DNA of 26,449 bases from positions 1-26,449 of the IMG/VR virus record IMGVR_UViG_3300044620_001069. One strand, given 5' to 3'. The position numbers were made by a program, and so were the translations under genes. This document shows positions 15,401 through 23,756 of the stretch, piece after piece (the stretch's first letter is position 1; each line of letters starts with the position of its first letter). The notes beneath the pieces were generated by a model, which searched no databases, was not told the origin of the DNA, and worked only from the letters and a program-made list of their open reading frames with translations. This DNA is from a virus.

Positions 15401-18400
15401 AAACGTTCGATAACCATTATAAAACACTGAAAAATCATTTATCACTTTCGGATAAAAACCAACATTCAAAGTAGATGATGTAAAAGTACCAATAGTATCG
15501 TTTACCTGTAAAATTATTCTTGTCTCACTTGTATTATTTTTTCCAGTAAATACATATGTTTTTGTGGCGGCAGAACTAACAGGATCATAATTATCCAAAT
15601 AATTAAAATCTTTCCAAATATCATCTAATATATCTATATTATTTTCAACCTTCTTTTTATATCTGTGCCAAATTGATCCATATTTTAATATCCACGCATA
15701 CGGTAATTTATGTAATGCTCCGAATTTTTTGAATGTTGCAAACAAATAATCTAATTCTTGAGTTTGATTAACACTATAATTTTTATAGGTTTCTCCTAAT
15801 GTGGCTAGTGGTAAAGAATTTAAAAACAAATATCCGGCAGATACATATGGATAATTAACTGAATTCCTAAAATTAGCAACCCCTTTTTGTATTGCATTTA
15901 CAAAATAAGGAGTGTTTAGCATTGAGGTTGTTTGCTCATTAATTAATGATGAGTCATAATTTGAATAAGATATTTTACCCTCAGTTGGTAACTGCGTTTG
16001 TTTTGAATTAACCCTATTTTGATAAAATGTTTTAAGCTCAGCAGTTGTTTGGTTACCAACTTTTAAACTTGGAGTAATTTGGTCTTTTAAATAGTTAAAG
16101 TATGTTAATGGTCTTTTGACTAAAAATGTAGTATCATCAACTGTAAAGTTTGTAATACCATTTATTATACTATTGAAACCTATAACTCTATCGGTTTTAT
16201 TTGCCAGTGTGGGGTTTGAAATATTTAATCCGTTTGACAAGTTATCTTTTATCCATTTTGAATCATTAAATGGGTAAGTATCAATAAATTCATATGTATT
16301 ATGTGTTGATGATTTTAAATAATTTTCAAAATTTTTTATATTCGGAATTGTCGAAGTAGCCCTACTTGCTTGGTTAATCTCGTTAAAAATAGGTTTATCG
16401 AATATTTTAAAATCATTTTCTGAAAATGATGTGATATATGGCGTAGAATAATATCCTCGTATATATCTCTGATATGATTCGCCTTCCCCTGAATTTGATA
16501 TTGTTCTAAGTATCGGTCTTATTGTGGTTGGGTTAATATCATATTCTTTTAGTTTTTTTATCAAAAACACATTTGTATCTCCTAAAGAATTTAAAATGTT
16601 GAACGATTCGGTTTCACCTATAACATCAGTTATACTAAATTGTTCTGAATTTCCCCTTGTTAGTCGTGAATAATTTGTCGTAAAACCCATTCTTTCCCAT
16701 AATTCGTAAAAATATTTAACCTCTTCTTTATTTAGATAAATCTGATTACTAACAGGATATTCGACTTCGTTAAATGAGATTCTATTTACAACAGTTAATT
16801 CAGTTTCTGTGGGGTCTGTAGCTGCGTTATTAGTGTCTCTATTCAAAAGACCATTTAATAATTCCTCAACAAATTCTATTTCAGGCCATTCATCAAATAA
16901 AAATCCTTGTGTGGTTTGTATAACATTAATATCACCAGGATAAGTAACGTCATAGGTTTTAATACCATTTTTTTCTGTTTCAACGATATATTGCGGCCAC
17001 GGATAAACTAAATTATTATTTTTTGATAATAAAGGTTTATCAGAACTTTTACTCCCTTGTAATATTACATTTTTTCTAACTTCACTATCTCTTTTATTCC
17101 AAGCTTCCCTATGGACATCATCCATCAATCTTAAAAACGCTTCTCCGTTTGCAAAAAGTATAGCTAAAACATTTCTAATAGTCGGAACAAAACCTAATCC
17201 AGCTTTATTATTACTACCATTTTTTAACAAATCGTTTAATGCTTTACTTAACTTATCCAAAATCATATTACGTTTTTGAGAAAGTTCTTTTGTCATATCT
17301 GCATATAGTGAGGTAAAACTATTTTCACCATCTATTTTATAAAATTGTGGTACCGGTTTTGGTTTGTTAGGTTCTTGAGGTTGGGTGGAATTTTCGCTAG
17401 CCGTTGTTGCGAATAAAATTGAGGTGTCGGAATTAAATTTTGCAACCTCTGCCGCATTTTTTGGATCGTCATAACTTTTTTTGTACTGAGCTTCAAAAGT
17501 TTTTTTTAGATTTATTCCTCCTATGTTTATAACATCAACGTTTAACCAATCAGGTAGATCAGAACTAATTTTTGATATTTTAAATTTATTTGTAATTCTC
17601 GCATCTTCATATGGTTGATTTGAAATGGTGTATTTACCATTAACGCCACACAATGGGTTCTCATCTAATTGTTTATTAAATTCAATAATTTTTTTACGGA
17701 ACTCACTTCTTGGTGTTTCCCTACTTTGTAACCCCAAAAATTCTTTTTTCAATAGATAAACTCTCTGTGAAGTTTCACCCACCAATATATATGGATTATT
17801 AACATCAACATATTTGTTAAATACCGAATCTGTGTATGTTTTTATTTCTTTAAAGTATTCATTCAAAATTTTGGAATAAGTTTCTAAATTTGTCAAAGGT
17901 GCCATGTTTTCTTGACCCCATTTTACCAAAACTTCTTTTATGAATGTGTCTAATTTTTTTTGTAATTGAGTTAATGTATATTCTGGTAGGTTTTCAGGTA
18001 TTAATCCCTTCGCTTTATACTCATTGTACAATTCATTAATTTTTTGTTTTCCTAGTGTAACATTTCTTGTAATCACATTAGTATCTTCTACATTTGGATT
18101 TCCACTATTATTTTTAATTGACACAATATTTTTATACATGTTAGGAACGGCTAGTAAATAGCCCATTGCAACATCAGCTAACACTGTAAATTTATAAGTC
18201 ATAAATGTAAGATCAATAACAAAGTTACCTGATTGATTATCAAATCTAGCATTAAAATTTTGAAGCATAAGTTGATATCTTACAGCTTTTCCATAATAAC
18301 CTTTCAGGGTAAGATAAAAAGCCGGATATGGTAAGTTAAAAAATGCTGCGTAAGGTGATTTGTCTCCTAATTCAAAAAGAGCTCTTCCTCTTATATCCTC

Positions 18401-18796
18401 TAAGGTCATTGTAATTGTTGGCATAAACGAAGTATTAACTCTGAAGTTAATATTTGTTATTCCCAGTAGTGAAGATTCTATTACTTCGTCTGGATTTGTT
18501 TGACCAGATTGACCTGTAAAAAAATTTGTATAGTTATTATTTAAAAAATTACTATTTGTTGGTTTTAAAAAATTAATTTTGGCTAGCGAAACAGTTCTCA
18601 ATTCGTTATTTTCAATACCTAAAACTAATTTTGATCTTGGAATTAAAGAGCATTCCAAGTTTGCATACATCACCAAATCTTCGTGATTTATCAGACGTTC
18701 CTTAGCCTTACCTTCTTGATCTATGATTTTGTTTGGATCTACGATGATAATATTTTGATAGTCAAATTCAACAAATATATTTTCGTTATCTGCCAT
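12404..18796 (-). CDS. Giant (2130-residue) baseplate/tail-hub-like structural protein
   Basis: One uninterrupted frame encodes 2130 residues, a quarter of the window. The N-terminal region (about 112-225) includes SFMPTITMTLEDIRGRALFE, KSPYAAFFNLPYPAFYLTLK and GYYGKAVRYQLMLQNFNARF, reminiscent of the barrel domains of tail-hub proteins. Near residues 1815-1850 a second hub-like signature appears, MFSGSYMILSVNHNITAGSF then TSFGGVRQSIF; similar G-x-Y-x-I-x-x-V-x-H and G-x-F-x-T patterns occur in gp27/gpD-type hub proteins. A Q/N/K-rich linker (about 1880-1920) leads to a final domain of about 210 residues. The middle is Asn/Ser/Tyr-rich and unrecognised. The gene overlaps the gp53-like gene by 11 bases and follows the other baseplate genes, supporting a structural role. 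Assignment to a specific T4 protein is not possible from sequence alone. Confidence 0.72.
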   Translation of the reverse strand: MADNENIFVEFDYQNIIIVDPNKIIDQEGKAKERLINHEDLVMYANLECSLIPRSKLVLGIENNELRTVSLAKINFLKPTNSNFLNNNYTNFFTGQSGQTNPDEVIESSLLGITNINFRVNTSFMPTITMTLEDIRGRALFELGDKSPYAAFFNLPYPAFYLTLKGYYGKAVRYQLMLQNFNARFDNQSGNFVIDLTFMTYKFTVLADVAMGYLLAVPNMYKNIVSIKNNSGNPNVEDTNVITRNVTLGKQKINELYNEYKAKGLIPENLPEYTLTQLQKKLDTFIKEVLVKWGQENMAPLTNLETYSKILNEYFKEIKTYTDSVFNKYVDVNNPYILVGETSQRVYLLKKEFLGLQSRETPRSEFRKKIIEFNKQLDENPLCGVNGKYTISNQPYEDARITNKFKISKISSDLPDWLNVDVINIGGINLKKTFEAQYKKSYDDPKNAAEVAKFNSDTSILFATTASENSTQPQEPNKPKPVPQFYKIDGENSFTSLYADMTKELSQKRNMILDKLSKALNDLLKNGSNNKAGLGFVPTIRNVLAILFANGEAFLRLMDDVHREAWNKRDSEVRKNVILQGSKSSDKPLLSKNNNLVYPWPQYIVETEKNGIKTYDVTYPGDINVIQTTQGFLFDEWPEIEFVEELLNGLLNRDTNNAATDPTETELTVVNRISFNEVEYPVSNQIYLNKEEVKYFYELWERMGFTTNYSRLTRGNSEQFSITDVIGETESFNILNSLGDTNVFLIKKLKEYDINPTTIRPILRTISNSGEGESYQRYIRGYYSTPYITSFSENDFKIFDKPIFNEINQASRATSTIPNIKNFENYLKSSTHNTYEFIDTYPFNDSKWIKDNLSNGLNISNPTLANKTDRVIGFNSIINGITNFTVDDTTFLVKRPLTYFNYLKDQITPSLKVGNQTTAELKTFYQNRVNSKQTQLPTEGKISYSNYDSSLINEQTTSMLNTPYFVNAIQKGVANFRNSVNYPYVSAGYLFLNSLPLATLGETYKNYSVNQTQELDYLFATFKKFGALHKLPYAWILKYGSIWHRYKKKVENNIDILDDIWKDFNYLDNYDPVSSAATKTYVFTGKNNTSETRIILQVNDTIGTFTSSTLNVGFYPKVINDFSVFYNGYRTFVSGYTDSDIQNGINSGITVFRTSTITAPFGFDQTQTGRTLTFNSYSVLLNNRSDTSFFAIPSIGNDFNQTLNECFDNIDSTTQSPNLKKEVFNNPSMYNGSVRTFWLSPNYGWFDNSKISKPDYDQYFKKILNNTSNQNNFELTGNQSGYTKTDELLPTFKREILDQFEQLFLNWCNSRYDFLPIDRIQFDVTPNSKDNTFQNFQLLFIEMMKLPIKQLSKDVNKVKAFQYDNFRSVIQSFMEYDVLFKYGNPSEYNKNIFLSFTNPQSRSLGFDSVADPFIPRSYATNTPLALPSKTKVFPISSVAVNYPQAWKALTTYVGFSEIEGIKYTDSGSTIFDYFIDNDIEFEPTNIELLYPLIKIYATQKLENPNYNKFEFQSDILEYINRNNNFQNLVLQSTMIKIRSKLGNVNMSPQQDFASELIGAVGKTEIWESLKATNDRWISGYDLKYKTIFEDVLLLDRASRDLGDIVLVDVLQLNNLLSNINQKSNLLYYVQSILQMNNFQVMTLPSFVNFYNVQDPIKNAIPKIENSLQFANDMFGTHPNVDYRNSGPKMVCFYVGKTSEHLEQNTPNYAYNDDGIYFNKLDTATTLADNLNNKTNWGQTNRVVGFTVDMGIQNQGVFENISVSQDAGKPTSETLKIQTDMANQAGGRTTSTQSLSLYNLYKTRSYGCSIDMMGCAMIQPMMYFNLRHIPMFSGSYMILSVNHNITAGSFKTSFGGVRQSIFSLPNPDTYLQSILTSFLNNVFDLAKQEKIKEQQKSQTTAQDKQNQQNNSNQVKISNSDSCKVNKQFEKFENITNPSVTKKSVNEMLDIITGVTNSLNVSNKPINQIIKNKLNYTIWSLIYLYNYSDVGFSSYENNFIFLPLNLNINNKEINYPQASVDAYLNKKYYCINVGDYAVTLASFDNPTNSVRYVANYMVNKVNTNITNGKDIKTGSQITDINNLASEIYKFIYLQYPTTSVESAYNKIKDNQTTKNNVSIIKEAIVLAQSLNL

Positions 18797-19109
18797 AATA
18801 ATAAAAATGGTTCTCTAAAGCGTTATTATAATCCTGTAATGAAGCTAACAAGGGAAATGGGATTGTCAATACTGTACCATCAGGTATTATAAATTCATTT
18901 CCACCAAATTGTGGATTTGCTTGTAAAATTAACCATCCAAAATATGGAGAATCGTAAAATTGTTGTGAAATCTTATCCAATCTTGTTTGACCTAGTTTGT
19001 AAATATAGTTCTTGTCTGTGGTTTTTAAAGGTATTTTAACAAAAGGAACTACAGTTTGATTACCATCAATTAAAAAATCATTATATCTATTATAATATTG
19101 TAATGCCAT
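18786..19109 (-). CDS. Small baseplate protein, gp53/LysM-like
   Basis: The gene encodes 107 residues. The core at about residues 33-88 (YIYKLGQTRLDKISQQFYDS, then FGWLILQANPQFGG and IPDGTVLTIPFP) has the LysM-like pattern: a start resembling G-D-T-L-x-x-I-A, a helix pair, a central Trp plus Asn, and a final strand with G-x-x-L-x-I-P. In phage tails this fold is found in baseplate wedge gp53 of T4 (196 residues) and in small tail X proteins, where it mediates assembly rather than cell-wall binding. The gene sits between two giant baseplate genes, 2 bases after the 1534-residue protein gene, and overlaps the next start by 11 bases, so all three are likely co-translated. Which of these small tail families it belongs to is uncertain. 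Confidence 0.72.
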   Translation of the reverse strand: MALQYYNRYNDFLIDGNQTVVPFVKIPLKTTDKNYIYKLGQTRLDKISQQFYDSPYFGWLILQANPQFGGNEFIIPDGTVLTIPFPLLASLQDYNNALENHFYYYGR

Positions 19110-19111
19110 AA

Positions 19112-22100
19112 TTAAAATATTTTACCATTAAATTTATTGTCTGTAGTTGGAACTGATTTATATAAATTTAAAAGTTCTGTTTTTGCACTATCAGGTGGTG
19201 TAGGTGTTGTACTGTAATTCGCAGTTCTACTTGTTGTTATTTTTCTGAAGTTAGCGTATTTCTCGTATTTGTTTTTATAATCCTTATTTGTTTTAATGAA
19301 TTTATCAACAAAATCTATTAACTCCTTTTTCAAACCATTATATCTTTCATAGTAGGTTGATTGATATCTTAATTCACCATAAGTGGTAGGCGATAATCCT
19401 ACAATTGAATTAAAAAAATCTTTAGGTGGTACAGGAGAATTGACTTCAACTCCCGCTATTTTATTACCTTCAGGAAATAAATAGTCACTTAATTTCTGTA
19501 GTAAATTAATATCAGTCATAGTTTTAGACATAATTGTGAAAAATTGTTCCTCTTCAGGATCAATAATCCAACTTGTTGTTTTGATAGACACACTCTCAAA
19601 TGAACTCGGCTCATCAACAATACCGTTAGTTTCTAATAATGTAATAAAATTATCAGCGTCAGATCTAAAGTTTGATATGTCATCAACCACCCCAAACCAT
19701 CCAGTAACACCAGTTGCTCCTGATACATTATAGACTATAGGACTACCATCAGTTTTTATTGAGCCATCATATTCAGAATAAATAAAATTAGCTTTATCGA
19801 AATTTTTGATAATATCATTTTGATTTTGATAAATTAATTGTAATTGTTGATTTAATTCTAAAAGAAAATCTCCTCTTAATTCAAGGTCTATATAATTTAC
19901 TATGTTTTGTTTTAACTGTCTTAAAACAACATCAGTAAATCCTCTGTCTATAAAATCTTGAACTATTAAATTATTATCTGATAATATATCACTTAGAACT
20001 GTTCCGAATAACTTTGTAAAAAGTTGGTCTAAATTTTTTGGTATTCCATAAATATGAGTTTCTATCCCTCTAACAGTTCCTGTTGTATATTTTCTTTCAC
20101 AATTTACATATTGCCAAACATAAAAGTTATAAGTTTCGGATACTGATTTTGATGTTTGAACCAAGGTATTGAAATAATTTTGTAATGAATCAATATTACT
20201 TTCCAAAAACCCTTTATAATCTATTGTACCGCTAAAATCAACACCATCACTATTTGTGGTAAGTATGGTTCCTATGGTAGTACCACCAGGATTTTGTTGC
20301 TGAGTTGTGGCATCTCTCACATCAGTTTTATTTTCTCTTTCTTCAATTGACTTTGCAATCAATGCGTCAAGTTCAGAAACATCTTCTGTTGGTGTTGATC
20401 TCTCATCAAAAATCTCAGTATTCGCATAATAATTAAATGATAAAGCATTTTGTAATTCTTCAATTGGCCTTGCTAAACCTTGTCCTCCTATAAAATCAAA
20501 ACTTAATGTTACGTTAGCGATCATAGGTTGGATACCGATTCCTTCTCTATTCATATCTAAAACTAAAGGTTCATATGCAAACTGAATATTTCTTGGTATT
20601 ATTTTTGAATTATAAAAATCACCTATTCTTAAAACTAATACAGGAGGTCTACCAAATGCGGTATTTATCGCATCGTTATAAATTGGCCGACCATCGGTAC
20701 CGATTGTAGGTATTGTATCTCCAGGTCTTAAACATTGATTTAGAAAAGTTAATCGTGAATTTAAACCTTCTGGTGTTGTTGAGTGGAAAGCTGGATGAAA
20801 ATACTTTAATTTTTCTTTTAATGAATTGTAGATGAAAGGAGATTCTTGCTCCATCGCTTGGAAGTAGTTACATTCACTTAATAACATTCTCAAAACCTTT
20901 TTAGATAACCCCGGTATCCTTTTAAATTCAGCGGCAGGGCTTGGCTTAATTGATTGTTTAGGTCCTGGAAGATTATTTGTTATTTCTTCTGTTGGTTCAT
21001 TAGGTGGTGGTTTAGGAGGATCTGAAGCTGGAGCATTTATACTTTTTATTCTAACACTTCTACACGCCATTGAGTTGGTTACATAAATTGCTTGGTTGTC
21101 AGTTAATGTCACATTTCCTACTTTTGGTTTTGTAGTACAAGCGGCAACAGTTATTTTATCATTACCACCTCCTTGAGGTATAACATTTGTAGCTAATTCT
21201 CCTTTAGCCTCATAACTTATTTTAACTTTACCCTCATCAATAAATTTGGATATGTTTATTTCAGTTTGCCCGCTAGAAATTTTAAAACTTTTGAAGAATT
21301 CTTTAACCGATTCTACACGCCTTTCTGATAATTTTTGATTATAATCAACACTCGCAGAAGCAGAAGCCGAACCTTCCATTTGTATTTCTATAAACTTTAC
21401 AGAATTTGTTGTCAGGGCCTCATATATAGTTAAAATCAATCCAGGATCTTGTGGTCCAGAAATTATTTGGTTATAATTGTTTGTTATTATATTATCAAAA
21501 AAAATCTCTACTGATGTGTTAGGTGTTTGTTTTGTTTTTTGTTTGTATATTTGTTTTTTTGATATATATTCAGAATATAAATCCGAATAGGGTTGAGTAC
21601 TACCTATTTTTGGAATGTCATTATCAAAATAAAAACCTAAATTACCAAATCTTTCAAAATTATAAGATTTAGCTTCATTTTCTGAAATTTTTGTCGCATT
21701 TGTTGAATCAGTTGATAGAACTGGTATTGATTCGCTTATTAAATTTTGTTCTTCAGGTGTTGCCCTTTGTAATGATTCTTGTAAAAACTGAATGTCATTT
21801 AAACTAGCCGTGTTGAATTTAGCCGCTAATTCATATAAATCATAAGTTTGACAACCGGCAAAAAATGAATTAATAACCTCATCAGCATTTGAGTCTATTT
21901 CTTTTTCTAAGACTTTATCAACAATAAGATTCAAAACAGAAGGATGATCTACAACAATTTTCCAGCTTAATGTACCATTTCTACTTGTGTTCCTATAGGT
22001 ATATACAGGTTCAGGTCTTCCTAAGAAATTTGTGTCTTGCCAATTAGCAGTTGAATTATCGTTGAATTTCAATTCGTATGGGGCAAACCACATTATTCTC

Positions 22101-23716
22101 CCACCATTAGGACCTCTTTCACATAATGGTAGGTCTTGAACATTAAATCCAGGTCTTTTTGAATCTTTCCAAGCTAAATTCTCAATTGAGAACATATATT
22201 TTTTTACGGTTGTTGTTCCAACCCATGAAGGTTTTTCATTTTGAGTTATTTTAGAAGGATAAATATTTAGATTATATGTGTTATTTAACACAGAATTATC
22301 AAATTTTCTACCGAAATTTACGATACCATCTGATTGTTGTAATCTATTGTTTGTTGCGTAAGGACTTGATTTTGTAAAAATTCTACAATATTCCTCACCG
22401 ACAACCGCGCTTCCATTATTGTAAGTTACACTTTTAACTTGAGATCCTTTTGTAATTTTTTTGTAACCATCGTGAAATATGGTACTAGACTGATTAATCG
22501 CATTTCCAACATGTTTTAACCTTTGTTCTCCTTGTAATCTATCAGCCGAATCAATTAATCTTTGAGTTTCATCCAAAATTGAACCCGGCCTAAAATCAAT
22601 ACTTGTTGACCAAAACTGTTCATTACCTGATTTATACTTTGGAGACACCCAAATAATATTACCTTCCAAATTGTTTTGGTTGATATATGCCTTTGACGCC
22701 AAACCAAAACTAATTTTACCTTCATTACCTTCGTAATCTTTACCTAGTACATCAGGTCCATAAACTATAGATTGCGTCGCATTTCCAAATACATCAATCG
22801 GTACCGCATTTAAAGGTGAATTTGCAAAACTTGGATCTGATATTGATGATCCAACATAATATGCACCGGGCAGTTTTAAACCAAAATTATCTAATAAGTT
22901 ATTAACACCAGTAGTTATTAAATTGCCAGCTAATCCACCAAGTAAACTATCTCCATACGCAGGTCTAAAAATGTTATAGGATATATTTGAAAACATAATA
23001 TCCTTTTGACCATCGTTTGTACTTTCTAAAAGTATTTGACCAAAATTTATAACCCTTCTTGATGCACCATTAAATAAACCTCCTAAAATTGTGCTTCTTC
23101 CTGCTGCTAAGTTTATTATCTCACCTAAATTATCCGTGTTTCTTTTATTTAAACCATCTAAAAAAAGATCACCAGGAATTGGTGACGAACCAATATAACT
23201 TCCTTCTAACTTACTTAAAAAAGTGTCATTAACATCTGAAGTTGTAATTTGAAAATTAACAGAACTTTTACTTAAAATCTCTTGATTTGTAAAAAACGCA
23301 TCGGTACTTAAAAGTTGAGTTTTTAAAACTTGTGACCCAATTTTCGCCAAATATGAGTCTTGAGATAACGAACCGTTATTACCATTTGGATTACTCTTTG
23401 TTAATATCTCATATGCAGTATATGTTGATGGTATTAATGTTGAGTTTGCATTTGTGTTTTTTATAACTGGCGGAAATCCAAAATTTTCTAAAGAAAAAAG
23501 CACTTCCGATGCCGATAAATTTGGATTTGATTGTTGATACTGAGCGCTCGGTTGTGGTGGATCATTGAAACCTACCATGTTATATGGTTTCAAATTTTTA
23601 ACAATTAATTCTTTTCTGAATGTCTCAGACGAAGCAAAAGATAGCTGACTTTCTGTGTTGCTTTGATTAACAGGACCGGCTTGCTGTGCTTGATATAGTA
23701 AAGATTGTACAGGCAT
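19112..23716 (-). CDS. Large (1534-residue) baseplate protein with embedded OmpA-like domain
   Basis: Several blocks can be seen. At about residues 535-600 a segment with GRIMWFAPYELKFND, FLGRPEPVYTYRNTSRNGTL and SWKIVVDHPSVLNL looks like a tail-assembly domain. Residues about 736-885 form an OmpA-like domain: VEIFFDN, then IEIQMEGSASASAS, then YNQKLSERRVESVKEFF, close to the consensus N-x2-L-S-x2-R-A-x2-V, and a late Cys pair. A Pro-rich linker (DPPKPPPNEPTEE) follows. Residues about 1030-1080 (IIPRNIQFAYEPLVLDMNRE, PMIANVTLSFDFIGGQG) resemble the strand pattern of baseplate tube-initiator proteins such as gp48/gp54. The last 300 residues are helical and Tyr/Asn-rich. The gene lies 40 bases after the probable tape-measure gene and 2 bases before the gp53-like gene. 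Baseplate membership is well supported by context, its exact position is not. Confidence 0.75.
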   Translation of the reverse strand: MPVQSLLYQAQQAGPVNQSNTESQLSFASSETFRKELIVKNLKPYNMVGFNDPPQPSAQYQQSNPNLSASEVLFSLENFGFPPVIKNTNANSTLIPSTYTAYEILTKSNPNGNNGSLSQDSYLAKIGSQVLKTQLLSTDAFFTNQEILSKSSVNFQITTSDVNDTFLSKLEGSYIGSSPIPGDLFLDGLNKRNTDNLGEIINLAAGRSTILGGLFNGASRRVINFGQILLESTNDGQKDIMFSNISYNIFRPAYGDSLLGGLAGNLITTGVNNLLDNFGLKLPGAYYVGSSISDPSFANSPLNAVPIDVFGNATQSIVYGPDVLGKDYEGNEGKISFGLASKAYINQNNLEGNIIWVSPKYKSGNEQFWSTSIDFRPGSILDETQRLIDSADRLQGEQRLKHVGNAINQSSTIFHDGYKKITKGSQVKSVTYNNGSAVVGEEYCRIFTKSSPYATNNRLQQSDGIVNFGRKFDNSVLNNTYNLNIYPSKITQNEKPSWVGTTTVKKYMFSIENLAWKDSKRPGFNVQDLPLCERGPNGGRIMWFAPYELKFNDNSTANWQDTNFLGRPEPVYTYRNTSRNGTLSWKIVVDHPSVLNLIVDKVLEKEIDSNADEVINSFFAGCQTYDLYELAAKFNTASLNDIQFLQESLQRATPEEQNLISESIPVLSTDSTNATKISENEAKSYNFERFGNLGFYFDNDIPKIGSTQPYSDLYSEYISKKQIYKQKTKQTPNTSVEIFFDNIITNNYNQIISGPQDPGLILTIYEALTTNSVKFIEIQMEGSASASASVDYNQKLSERRVESVKEFFKSFKISSGQTEINISKFIDEGKVKISYEAKGELATNVIPQGGGNDKITVAACTTKPKVGNVTLTDNQAIYVTNSMACRSVRIKSINAPASDPPKPPPNEPTEEITNNLPGPKQSIKPSPAAEFKRIPGLSKKVLRMLLSECNYFQAMEQESPFIYNSLKEKLKYFHPAFHSTTPEGLNSRLTFLNQCLRPGDTIPTIGTDGRPIYNDAINTAFGRPPVLVLRIGDFYNSKIIPRNIQFAYEPLVLDMNREGIGIQPMIANVTLSFDFIGGQGLARPIEELQNALSFNYYANTEIFDERSTPTEDVSELDALIAKSIEERENKTDVRDATTQQQNPGGTTIGTILTTNSDGVDFSGTIDYKGFLESNIDSLQNYFNTLVQTSKSVSETYNFYVWQYVNCERKYTTGTVRGIETHIYGIPKNLDQLFTKLFGTVLSDILSDNNLIVQDFIDRGFTDVVLRQLKQNIVNYIDLELRGDFLLELNQQLQLIYQNQNDIIKNFDKANFIYSEYDGSIKTDGSPIVYNVSGATGVTGWFGVVDDISNFRSDADNFITLLETNGIVDEPSSFESVSIKTTSWIIDPEEEQFFTIMSKTMTDINLLQKLSDYLFPEGNKIAGVEVNSPVPPKDFFNSIVGLSPTTYGELRYQSTYYERYNGLKKELIDFVDKFIKTNKDYKNKYEKYANFRKITTSRTANYSTTPTPPDSAKTELLNLYKSVPTTDNKFNGKIF

Positions 23717-23756
23717 TCAATATTTTTTATATAAATAGATTGAATGTTATTTTTTG

